From positions 17,958,854-18,022,853 of the forward strand of contig NC_045147.1 in assembly GCF_008831285.2 (NCBI RefSeq): a stretch of DNA of 64,000 nucleotides, given 5' to 3'. This stretch comes from Nymphaea colorata. Taxonomy: Eukaryota > Streptophyta > Magnoliopsida > Nymphaeales > Nymphaeaceae. Positions 47,448 through 59,670 of this stretch are shown one piece after another. The position numbers and the translations under genes are program-made. A model generated the notes under the pieces. It searched no databases. It had not been told where the DNA came from and saw only the letters and a program-made list of their open reading frames with translations. Position 1 is the stretch's first letter, and every line of letters starts with the position of its first letter.

Positions 47448-50400
47448 CTATCGCTTTGCAAATATCACTAAAACTACCATTGTCATGGAGGCCACAATCT
47501 TGAAGCCAGAACTTTCCCAAAAATTCTGCTTATCACTGCTATCAACAGCTTTCTGTTGCTTTGCACCAAGCTGTTCCTTCAGTTCTTTCAAAGCTTTGTC
47601 CCTTTTTTCTCCCATCTGCATACACAAAACAAGAATCTTCACTTACCAAGAAAAGGAAAATAACAAAAACATCGGTACACTCAGAGACACAAACAGTAAC
47701 ATCTTCATCTTTCGCAAAGACTCAACAGCATCTGGCAGCACTAGTTCATCCAAATAAATGGCTAATCATAAGCTTAAAAGAGTAAGTGGGAGGTTAGAAC
47801 TTTCAATTTCCAAATACAAGAGTTAAAGAAATAATCATCAGCAAGCACCCAATCTAGGTTCTACAACCACCGACTGTGTTCTTAGTTTGAAATTAAAACT
47901 GATGTCATAGATATGTCTCAGACATTCACCCACAAGGTTCAAAAATATTAATCAGAAAGCTATTTCTTTCCTACAAAACATCAAAAATTTAAAAACTTGG
48001 CAAACACTAATCATAAAATTATAAAATTATAGGTTCACTACTGTTTTGTTTGGAAAATATCAATAAAAATACAAAGCCATTGTTAAAATAATGTTAGAAA
48101 GTTTAAAATATTGTCATAAACATAATAATTCTCAGTACCAACTTTGTTTTCAGGTATAAATCAAAAAGTTTGTTTTCCCATAGTTATGACAGTTGAAGCT
48201 AACCGCTTAGATATTTCATTGAATCACCAATTTGAACTTACAAGTTTAAAGAACATGAACTGGACAACATAAATTTAACAAGGTTATCGCAGTCATTCAT
48301 CTCAAAACTTGGAAGAGAAGAATTTTCAGATGGAAGACACAACAGGCCCAGAGTGCTATGTTTGGATGATAGATTTAATCCAACAGCTCAGGCATTGTTG
48401 CAAACTTTAAAGCTTCGAATAGTACACAAATGAGTTAATTCATAAGAGCAAAAAGGCTTGGCTTTGATTTTTTTTTTTTTTTGAAGGGGTAGCAGTCACC
48501 TCCACTTGCTATCACAGGTAACACCCCAACAGGCATTGCCAGAGCCAATGGAAGGAGCACTAATTCCCCCACCCCCCTTCAAAACCACCCTAAAAAGCAT
48601 CGACAGAAGTGAACCGTTTCCTCCCCCATTCTATCCTTTTAAAAAAAGAAAACAGTATAGTCCAATCTTAAAGATCGGATGACGCTAAAAGTGCAGTTTA
48701 CCAGGCATCATTCCTCAATTTTCAACAAGATTTCATTAACAAAATTACAAGATCAAATTTGGCATGTAACATTCAAATGAGAAAGTTATGCATGCATAAG
48801 CCGCAGTTAGTCAATTATCTATACAAATGAACGACTAAGTGCAAAGTTGCCAGCAGATGAGAGCCAAATAGAAGAATAGAAAAACAAAGGCATATACCCT
48901 CTGAAGTTTCCGAGTGTGAGAACGAGCTTCTTGTAGACAAAACTCTAATTTTAAAACTCTTTTCTTCAGCTCCTGATCAGCTCTCCGTTGTTTCTCTAAC
49001 TGTCCCAAAAAATATGTTACTTGGGAATGAGAAGTTAAACTAATTGAAAACTAATGAGAAGTTAACCTAATTGAAAACTAGAGTATTGGAATCTAAATTT
49101 CATGTGATGTGATTGAGAAGATGAAATTTGGTACGTCACTGATCATGAGCTTACCTGTGATTCCAGCTCCTGGGTTTTCAGCTTCCAATGTGCCGACAAG
49201 ATCCTGATCTCATCTCGAAGTCTAGCAATTTCATCATCTTTCGCATTTAAATGCTTTGAGATGTTTTGCAAGTTTTTTGGAGAGACCTCATCCAAGATTT
49301 TCATAAGTTCAGATTCCTTTGTCTCACCAGATTTGGCCACTGCATGCTTGATCTCTTGCTCAATTCTGAAGACTTCATCTTTCAGCTGCTTCTGGGAAAC
49401 CTCCCTTTCTTGAAGCTCCTTCTGTAAATGATCCAACTGTTCACCAAGCTTGTTGACTTTATCTTCATGCTCCTTCAAAGAATTGTTTTTGTTATCTAAT
49501 TCCTTCAGCAGAGTTAAACACTGCAGTTGTGCTGTTTCAGCTGATGCTGTGCTAGCATCTGCTGTCGCCTGGGTCACTGAAAGTTGGGATCTCAAATTCT
49601 CCATCTCCTTGAGATGCTGTTTTCCATTATATGAAATTGCAGTTAGTATGATAGATTTATCAAACTTACCAAAAATATCATAGCCCTAAAAGGGCAAAAG
49701 AGCTTGACTAAAAAAATACTCTGCAAAAAAGTAAAATTCCTTTTGAAGAAAAAAAATACACATGAATGGAACAGACGACCTGTTTTAACTGTCTGTCTGA
49801 GTAAGATCACTTCCATGACAATCAGATAGAATCATGCACATTACAAAATTCCTTTCAAGTTAAAACCTAAAATCCACTATATTATGCAGATAATAGCACG
49901 ATGAACATCATAAGCTCCTTGAACTGTTTTTTGGTCCAAGTTTCATTCTTAGTCGCCAAACAGTTGCCAGCTAAACAGTTGGGGTTAAACTATAATAAAA
50001 TCATGCAAGACCATCCTATGTCCCTGAAAAGACTAAGGGCCTAAGGCCACAGAAAAGGAAACAGGTTACCAATCAGGTGTCTTAACCCTCAAACAATTTG
50101 TTATACAAAATAGTCATCGGGCCCATTTGTTCTCACCTTTTCTGCACTAGACATAGAAGCTTCTAATTGCTCATTCCTCTGCTCTAAGCTCTTCTGCAAC
50201 TGAAAAATTTCCTGTTCCATATTTCTAGCCTTTGTTTCTGCAATCTGAAGTTTTAAAGGAAAAAATTACTCAAAAAGATATCCTCATATTCCCTATAGCA
50301 CCAGAAACAGTAAATATTAATTCACCTGTCTCGTTTTTGCTTCCCGAGCAAAAGATTCTTCTTGAGATGCCATCCTACTGCGGACCTCTTTCAGTTCAGC

Positions 50401-50514
50401 TGCCAGAGATACCACATCACACGCCATTCGTCTGAAGCTCTGCTTCTTTTCATGGAGATCTTTTAACAGAGGATCCAATTCCCGACCATGTGCCTTCTCC
50501 AGGTGACCCATCAT
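47448..50514 (-). CDS. Nuclear envelope-associated protein (NEAP family)
   Basis: Five exons join in phase 0: 50514-50326, 50244-50137, 49616-49155, 48999-48898, 47615-47448. They encode 342 residues; Arabidopsis NEAP1 is about 350. The N-terminus has the family block [14 protein letters not shown] then [22 protein letters not shown]. Long heptad-rich coiled coils fill residues about 15-285. A basic stretch (KKR in exon 4) fits a nuclear localisation signal. The C-terminus carries [16 protein letters not shown] followed by VVLVIFAKR, the single inner-nuclear-membrane span of NEAPs. These proteins associate with SUN proteins and the lamina-like network. The first of two adjacent ATGs (50514) was chosen; an in-frame stop lies about 30 bases upstream. 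All introns are GT-AG. Its neighbours are functionally unrelated. Confidence 0.9.
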
Positions 50515-52295
50515 CGACTTGCTAAAATCCAACACGGTCTAACTACCACTCAAATACACGCCCACAAGATGGTTCAAGCCTTCAAGGCTACTAAAGCGAA
50601 CTCCGTAAGCTCCAATTTCACACGCCACAGAAGAAACTTCCAACTAAACGGTCCTCGGAGAATTAGAAGTTACGCGTTGAACTATAATCAGCGGGAGAGC
50701 GCTCCTCTGCAATAAAAACGAGAACCATGGACTAGAGTCAGGACTCGGAACCAACCTTTTGGGGACTACAAAAGTAACGGTTCTATCCACCACTAAGTAA
50801 CAAAAAAAAAAGATTTAAATGCCGTATTTACTCTAATAAGAGAGAAAAACCTCCCGTTTTCAACCAGTTTTGGCCTAATGTACAGAATCGTTGTGTAATC
50901 TGAAATCATGAGCTATGAATTTCCCGATAGAGAAGATAAGTTAAGAACCATAAAGCAACAGGGAAAAATAACAAAATGAATGCTTCTGACAAGCCTATCA
51001 GCTAAGCAAAGTAAAACACGTTGCGGAGATGCAATGCAGCCACTAGATAGGAGTTCGGTTGAAACTGGAGACACGAGAAGGAGCATGCCACCACAAAAGT
51101 GAGAGTTAACGAGAATTGACTTTCAGCAACGGACCATCACGAGAAAGAACCTCTCTCTCTACGAAAGTTTTAAGCACCGACATAAAAGGAAAGGAGGCAG
51201 ATTCAGCATTTGATTATCTAAAAGTGACCAATTAAGTTAACGTCAACATTAATATTGCTCACATAAAAACGAGCATTTCCATAGCAACAGTCTGCACAAC
51301 GGTGTCAAAACAAATAAATCGCAATAAAAGTGCGGAAAAAGAAAGGCCAAAAAGTTTTAGAACAGAAACTACATCCACCGCCCACTTGCCCCCTTAACAA
51401 ATTCTTCGAAATCGGATGGCAATCGACATGGTTCAATAGAAAAATAACCACAAAAGGACGCAATCTGTCAGAAAAAATTGAATTCCTAATTTTGTCAGTG
51501 CAATCTAAAAAGGATACAAAATGATGAAATCCAAGCTAAAGGAAGCCTCCTGTAAAGAATAGGCAAAGATTCTAATCGGTTTCGCATCTTCCGAGTTAAT
51601 CAACAAACTCGAATCAAACAAGAAAAGCAAGGCAGACAGAAATAACAACAAGATAACGAAAGCATTCCAAATTTATGAACAAATAGATGTAAAAGCCCGA
51701 ACTCAACAAAAAACACACAGTGAGCAAAAGAGATCACTAGAACAAAACAACCAGAATCGCCCTTTTCTCTGGCGTATCTTTTTCCAACAATACAGAGAAA
51801 ATAACAATTAGAACACTCAACGCGAAAAAGAAAATAAAACGAGGAAAGGAAAACGAAAAGGAAAAGATAAACCTGAAAACCAGCTGGATCAAAACACTAA
51901 AAGGAATCCAAGGTATCGTCTGAACCACAAATTAAACCAAAATATAGCCTAAAAGGGAACGGCAAGAGAGAGAGAGAGAGGGAGAGAGAGAATAGTTACT
52001 TGCAGACTCATCAATATCAAAGAAAAACCTCAAACCGTCACGGTAACAAAGACAGATTACCTACGCATGCAACAATATCTCATGAGAAAGCAAGGACGAC
52101 GAAGGAAAAATGGACAGCGGCATGCAGAAAAAGCGACTACTCCGTCTCTACTTTTTCATGTCACGAAAACAAGAAAACGAGAACAAAAAGAAGCTCCACA
52201 TCACTCACCAATCGAAAAAGCGACAATAACAAGAACGCCAGCAGAGAAACGCCTCCGATCGACCCCACAAAATCCAAAACTCAGTACGACCCAAA

Positions 52296-52326
<31 letters not shown>

Positions 52327-52860
52327 CTTCCTTCTCTAACACTCTACAGAGTCAAACCTTCGCACCAGTAAAAACAATAAGTTGAAAGAGTAACTCAACT
52401 TGAGCGAAGCCAGCTGCCAGCAGTAATTACTAACTACCCTTTTCGCCTCTTCACTCAGCGAGTCCTTTTCTTACTCCAAAGACGACAACGTCGTTAATGG
52501 CACAATAACTACACCCGAACCATCTCCTTCCTCCACATACCGTCCTCCATGGACGGCATCCAAGCGTCGTTCCCGCTTCCCTCTGCGACTCCCCTTCTCC
52601 TTCCCTCCGTCCACCTCCCCCGATCGAACTTCGCTTAAAAAAATGGACTGAAAACGAATAATCAATTAAACAGATGAATAAACAAATCCCTGAGTCCAAC
52701 TGCCTTTCTTTCTCTATCTTTCTCCCTCGCTTACTCCATCGGGCAACTGAGAAGAAGAACCGAGACGGATCGCGGCGAGACTCTCGGGGCAACAGACAGA
52801 GAGGAAGATCTGTAGCTGCCGTAGACGGGTGAGTGAGTCGAGAAGCAACGCGGCCAAGCT
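50515..52860 (-). promoter_or_regulatory. Probable leader and promoter region of the NEAP gene
   Basis: No protein similarity is recognised. A (CTT)n tract at about 52297-52330, read as GAA repeats on the minus strand, and CT/GA-rich DNA near 51966-51990 are typical of plant leaders, so leader exons with introns may extend to about 52800. Splice sites there cannot be fixed by eye. Confidence 0.35.
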
Positions 52861-54515
52861 TAGCCAATTATCCAACTAATATTCTTCTATTTTCTTTCCC
52901 TTTTCATCCTAACATTGTGCCCTTTCGACATCTTGGTCCTCATGATTGCCAAAGCTGTTCTAAAACGGCCTCACAATTTAAGAAGGGTTCCATCTGCTTC
53001 ATAATAATCCATGTTATATAATTGGTAGCATTAGTTGGTAGGAACAAATTGCAAAAAAAAAAAATTGTGAAGATTGTCAAGTTGAAAATCATAAATCAGA
53101 GCCCAACTCTTACAAGGATTCATGTTCAACGGAAGCTTACATAAATAAATAAATAAATAAAATAACATGCATAAGTCGTGAAAGGAAGGAATCTAAGCTC
53201 ACAAACATATATAAACAAATGTTAAATGGTGAATGTATGAAGCATGTCCGAATGAGGTCGGACTTTGTGAATTTTGTGAAATTTGGGGACGAGCTTGGAG
53301 AAAGGAGCCCCGTGAGTTTACGTACGGATTTGTTTTCATGTGGTTCGGGCGCGAGTTTGACTGGAGCGCGGCAAAATCAAATTTTTCACTCTTTTGGGAT
53401 CTGACCGTACGCGTGGCACGATGGACGGCAGAGAGGACCTCTCCGACTCCGCGGTGCTGCCGGTCCCGCTCCTTTTTTTTTTCTTTTTTTTTTTTCCTCT
53501 TTTTGTCTCTATTGTGGGAGGTGGTCTGATTTTGGACCGGTTCTCTTAGTCGGGGAGCGTCCCGCCGGGACCCACCAAGTGGGCGAGGGGAACCCGAGGT
53601 CCACGTCTCTCTTTACTGAGATTGATTGGGACGGGTCCGGGTATGGAGTTATATCCGGATCTAGTAACTGGATCGGGTCTGGATATCAGGATTTGCTTAA
53701 ACGCTATCTAGAACATCTTGATAAGAGATGGTTTGAAGATCCCATACAATATCAAATCAGATGCATATTTATTTTATCTCTATCGTATTTGATTGTTTTA
53801 CTATTGTATGCCCCTGCCATGCAGATGCATCTATGTCATCTCAAACAACATTTAAGAGCACGATTGATCATAGAAATATTTTATTATCACAACACCATGT
53901 TTTTATTTTCAATAACACAAAACTATGGTGTGGTTGTGGATATTATTAATAAGATCAACAATCAAAATATTGTCATTCCCAAACAGCAAAAACTTGGTGT
54001 TTTCGTAGCATGAAATTTAACAGCACTTGTTTTTAAGCAACACAGTATTTTCTCATCAAACGTCTTTTATGTGAACTCGAGAACAACAATGGCTGAATAT
54101 AGAAAGCGACTCACATAGCATGTACTCATGCACTTTTCTATTCCGATTGAAACAAACGGAAAAAAACTTGTGGGTACTAGTAGTCGTTGAATTTGATAAA
54201 CTTCTTGCTTTAAACGACAGTCTCTATCATAGAGCATCTATTTGACACTTGTCGATCAGACAGGCTACTTTGGTATTATTAACAATAAAAAACTGGCTAT
54301 TGGAACAGCACACGTCGGCTAAGCAAAGTTAAATTTTTGCCAAACGTGCACATTATTTTTACTGATTCAATTAATTTTATTCACAAGGCGTCACATGAAA
54401 AGTTGATTTTTTTGGAAAGTATTCAACAATTAATATTTTCACAAGTTAAACATCCCGATAACAACTCATAACCAATCTAAATAGTTATCATATTTACTTG
54501 ATCTACAGGTTTCAA

Positions 54516-54584
<69 letters not shown>

Positions 54585-56296
54585 TATTTATTTATATATT
54601 ATTTTGCTGATCAAAAGATGGGTTGTCTACTATGATCAGTCACTGTTTTTGTCCCTTTCTTCTTCCTTCTCTCACTGTCATCCACGCTAAAAATCCAGCT
54701 TTTCTAGTCTTACTAGGAAGTTCAGGGCCCAGAGTGATCCAAACATGACCGCGAATATATGGATAACAAAAGACGGTGGGATATATATATAATCAATGTC
54801 GTGAATGGGGATCCTTACCCTGAGATTCTAACTGCCGGTTCTTCCACAGCCGTTGATCTCATCGGCTCTCCTTAATCAACGGTCAGGAGGGTAGCTCCTA
54901 AAACCCCATCAACGAAGTTACACGACCACAATATAATTATCAATTAGTTAAAACATTTGAGAAACCTGTCCAATAGTTGGAAATATTTAATAAACAGTTT
55001 TCCTGAAATGATCTCAGTTCCAATTCATCTGAAACCATACGAGAAGTAAGCCCTTGTGCTATTTGTGAATAGCATTCTTTAATGAAAATAAAACTATATT
55101 TTTCATACAATCAACTGAGAAGGTCCAGATTCAACATCCAATTTTTAGGGTAATAAATCATTTCATTGAACTCAGCAAGATCCAAATAGGTATTCCGGGT
55201 TCATCCATGAGTAATCCAACATGCGATTTCTCAGCGCCTTCATTTACCAAATACCAAATACTGATTTGAGCAATGCCCCTATTTTCGTGTCATACTGCCA
55301 AAGTTCATGTTAAAAACTTGACGCAATCTCTACAGAAAGGATGCTGATATTTCGCTCTAATTATTTTTCTACAGTAGATTTTTGATATTAAAACAAGAAT
55401 TAAAAACAATGCATAATTATGCTGGCTCTAAAAAATCCACAGTCTTTTTTCTTCTTCTTTTTTTCAATTGGCAGATGAAGTGAAGAGGTGCTTCTCATGT
55501 ACCGAGCTCCTCACTTTCTTTGGCTCAAAGGCCTTAGTTTAAACAAATACTAAGATATATGAAGTCCACTCAACAACCATATTTAGATAAAACGAAGTAA
55601 CAAGATCCGACCTCACACCAACATCAGTCTAATTTTGAAATTATAACTTGGTTTTTATCCCGTTTGAACAATTTTGGTGAAATGGGTATTTGCCAAAACT
55701 GGGTTTAAACACATTTCAGGAAAAGCCGAAGGGCGGCCTTTTCATCCTTCGAACGAGTTTTTCAGTTTTCTATAGTCAAAACTAAGCTAAAGGGTTTTCT
55801 AGAAAATTATTTTTTTTCCACAGGTAAGACCAGGTTCGGTCTTTTCCCACAACAGAGAAGTCGTGCCATGGTGCATGTGATAAGTCTTACAATTAATTGC
55901 TGATTCTGACTACTGTAGTTGCGGCGTAAATGCTGCCAGATGTTGACGCCCTCAAAAGCTGCGATGAGTGAGACGAGTGAATCTGCACTGTATGTGCCCG
56001 CCCTTCTGAATGTTCTGACTATGTTAAGCGCGTTCTACATGTTGATTTGTTCAGGTTGAACTCTGAAACACGACTTTCTTAATGCTAAACTGCATTCTTC
56101 TTTTAAATTGAAGTATTTTGGTGGTTTGCAAAGGTTTTTTTTTTTAAGCGTCACAATATTATGTCAGACTCCAGCAATTCAGATGCCAGTTCCTATGAGC
56201 ATCATTCATGTCATTGAGATTTTGGTTAAATATGGTCAAATCAATCGCTATTGATCGGTTTGAGACCAACCTTCCCGAAGAGCTACAGCAATGGTG
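52861..56296. other. Intergenic AT-rich DNA
   Basis: No gene is recognised. A GC-richer patch at about 53240-53660 with a long T run (53469-53496) has open frames that resemble no known family. A (TA)n microsatellite of about 60 bases is at 54518-54581. Confidence 0.4.
54518..54581. repeat. (TA)n microsatellite
   Basis: An uninterrupted TA run of about 64 bases within AT-rich DNA. Confidence 0.95.
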
Positions 56297-56304
56297 GTTA
56301 GAAG

Positions 56305-57595
56305 CAGTGGCGGAGCCAAAAATTTTTGGCTATGGGGCACTAATTCATAGTATGTGAAAAAATTCTCAAATTAAAATATATGTTATTTTAAAATACATAA
56401 AAGTTGGTAAGCATTTTCAACGACTTGAGAGCTTCCTTCCAAAAAAAACTAACTTTTCTATTACTTTAAACTTAAAATTTTATTTTTTTAACTACTAAAT
56501 TTCATGGTAACTAGTACATTGGATCTAATTTCAGCACTTAGTATATGAAAGTAACTTTCATATCTCATTCTTCTTCATCAAATCATAGACAAATTTTCTG
56601 TTGCAAGGAATCAAGACTAAGCCTATTATAGACAACTTTTCTGTTACATTGGATCAAATTTTCTTCATATGAGGGACAAATTTGAGCTTTCCCGTTCTGC
56701 CCACACTGGTATACATCCAACGTTTGTCTCTTTGCCTGATCATCTTGAAGGTTATTTCAAACCAACTTTGTAATTCTTCATTAGTTAAAGAAATCTTCAT
56801 TAAGCATTTTCTTGTACAGCTTTAATATCGCTGCGACGAACTGCTGCACTTGCTTTGTCAAGTGTAAGGTCTCAGCTTGGCTAAAGGCTAAAGCTCATCC
56901 CCTGGTCTCCACACGAACAAAAGCAAAAACAAAAACGAAAACAACAAAAACCATGTAGTGTTCAACTTCAATCACATTTCAGAAAACAAAAATGAAAGCA
57001 AAAACAAACAAAAAATGCCAGTAATATGAAATTTAAATAGCACACAAATGAGAGAGAACAAGTAAGTGGAGAAACTCTGCTTCTGGCACCATCCACCTCA
57101 GAGAGATAGAGAGCACATTTTCAGTTGAGGGGAATTAGCAGATTTAGGGCTAACGAGATGCAGACAAAATAGAAAATAAATCAAACAAATAGACATTAAA
57201 CACCCAAAACCAAACACCCAAAATCGCTGCAGGGCTGAAGATGTGGAGGGGAGAACTGAGAAGCGGAAGAGCCAACCTGCGGTGGACGGGGGAAGGTCGA
57301 AAGGAGGAGCAGAGTCAGCAGACCTGCTGTTGCAGGAGCTCTGTCCTGCGGCTGCAGATGGGAGAAGATCCAAGCAAACTTGCTGATAGCCTGATGTTGG
57401 AGCTGCGGAGAACTGCTGTGGCAGCGAAACGAAAGAGCGTGTAAGATGCACAGATTGGAACCGGATCCATTTTTGGTGTGGGCAACACGGCGTCAACACG
57501 AGCATGAGGCAGACTGAGGCTCCATTTCATTGTGAAGCTTTCTTGTGCTGGCGTGGGCAGGCGCCCACGCTTGCCCCACGCTGGCTCCGCTACTG
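56305..57595. mobile_element. Non-autonomous hAT-like transposon, 1.29 kb
   Basis: The ends are inverted repeats of 14 bases with one mismatch: CAGTGGCGGAGCCA at the left and the complement of CAGTAGCGGAGCCA at the right. The element is flanked by an 8-bp target duplication 'gttagaag' (56297-56304 and 57596-57603). CAG-type ends with an 8-bp duplication fit the hAT superfamily. A GC-rich subterminal stretch at 57551-57590 contains 'gcgtgggcaggcgcccacgc'. Open frames at 57098-57505 (minus) and 57241-57444 (plus) overlap in opposite directions and do not resemble a transposase. Confidence 0.85.
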
Positions 57596-57603
57596 GTTAG
57601 AAG

Positions 57604-59670
57604 CAACTTACAATATTGAGACTAAAGGGCAACTCTATATAGCTGTCTGAGTAAGTTTTGAAAAGGCACCAGCCAAACCGTGTAGGGTCGCCAGGTTTCA
57701 TTAGATCTCAGTTCAAATTTCAAATGTGTTTTCTTTTTCTTTTACAGGGAAAATAGATGTGCTTCAAGATTGACGATGGACTAGTAGTCCTTTAATCAAT
57801 AAAACCCTTAATGTCCCCCTTACCCATTAAAGGGTACTATAGCATCAGCCATCCAGCAAGAGGCACTGTTTGTAGGTTTCGAACTTGTGGCATCTCATGA
57901 ACGTAACAACATTTGTAAGTTGAGTCCCCCACGTGGATAGTACTCTTGTGAGCAAACATCCACTTCAATGAACAACATTGGCATGTGATAGGGGCACCAT
58001 AAGGAACATGAGCTTTGTTGGTTCATGGCGTTCATGGCGATGTAATCACCGGTAAACATGATCCATCAACAGACCCGGAAGACCATCTGTGTCGCCATTT
58101 GCACGGCAAGATCTTCAAACAAAGTAGCTGCTAAGTTAAAATTATGCCTTTAATCAAAACTGCAGACCTTCATAATTAGAGAGGGAGAAAGAGAGAAACC
58201 CAAATATGAAGATGAACCCAAGAAGTACAACTAGGGAGGGCTTGACATGTAGGCAACCGGTGAGGGGTTCCAACTGACCTCTCTTGAAGGGCAAGGTTTT
58301 GGTGTGCTTGACTGGGTAGAGGCACAAAAGAACTGAAAGAATTTTCACCTTGGAGTTTTATACAATTAAATAAGGGACGGTAAGTTTGACAGAACAAACC
58401 AGCACAACCAGGTTACATATCCAAAGAACAGTTTCTCCATTATTGGGAAACAAAGAACATCAAGTTTGATCAGAACATGTAGAATGCCCATGTTCCATTC
58501 AATAAAGAGGGAAACCACCCAGTTTTCAGATGGTGTCAGACACACATGTGCATATCTACCCTGCCATGTATTTTGATTGTCTATCAGTTACTATTCACTC
58601 AGTGTAAAGTGAAGTTAAAAAAAAAAAAAAATTAAGTTCATCTCAATACTGCCCATCGTGTGTTTGCTGCAGACCAAAGATTCGACTTTTTCCTGAGTGT
58701 TCACTGAACATCTAACTTGTACAACTGAATAATGAGAAGGATGATCCATCCCTAGTAATACCTCGTACCATCCAACACATGGATCCTAAAATAAAATTTT
58801 AGTTTACCTTTTCAGTTTTCCCCCAGAAAGTATTATTGTTTCCCATCACTGTTACAGAAGTCATTATTTGATAGTCACAAGCTGGGTTAAGGTAGAATAG
58901 TAACATGCCACATTAGGATGCCACATTAGGAGATGACCCACCTGGAATACTTCCCTAGGTGTCTGCCTGGAGATGCCCTGAAGGTTCATGCCTAAGTTCA
59001 TCTTTCACATTTCTCTTTTTTCTTTTACTTTTTTAAATTTTTCCCTTAAAGAACCAGTGAAGGAAAACCCAGACATCACCCCTCTAACTTCAATTGCTTG
59101 CAATCTCGACCAATCATATATTTATGCTGCTGCCGTCATAAGCTTCTGCAGGGCATCACACTTTTGCAAAAGCTGATATCCAACTTAGTTCTGGAGGTGA
59201 GAATCCTAGCCGGAGTTCCACCATCCTAACAGCTGGAGTGTGCAAACTAGTAGCTTAAATTTGCTGCTCGGTGGGGTTCCGATCATCCAGTTAGCGATGT
59301 AAAGATTTACCTCTTATTGGACTCTAGGTCCTTTTGTGTAGCCAAATAAATAAACAAATGATTAAAACTGATGAGAAGAGAGGGCCAAACTTTGGGATCT
59401 TCGTCTTCACTATCACTAGGAAGAAGAAACAAGTTGAAGAATCAAATCTCATGACATTTACACTGGTTAAAAAGAGAACAAGCAGAGGGAGAAAGAGAGG
59501 TCGTGAGAAATAATAAAAACCTCAACATACTTTACAGGAAGCCAAAAAAAGGAAAAGATAAATCATAACAAGCAAACGGATAAGTGAAATGACATGCATT
59601 AACAGATACCATCAGGACCAGTTTTGAGTCTTCAAAATGTTGGAAATCTCTTCTCGCAAACCAAGAATTT
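57604..59670. other. Intergenic DNA left of the NPSN gene
   Basis: No gene is recognised. The part next to 59670 probably includes the NPSN 3' untranslated region. A poly-A run lies at 58618-58631. Confidence 0.4.

Noticed and set aside
48465-48600. T-rich run followed by a GC-richer stretch, possible reversed SINE or LINE tail
   Set aside because: It lies in an intron of the NEAP gene, but no head, body or target duplication could be identified.
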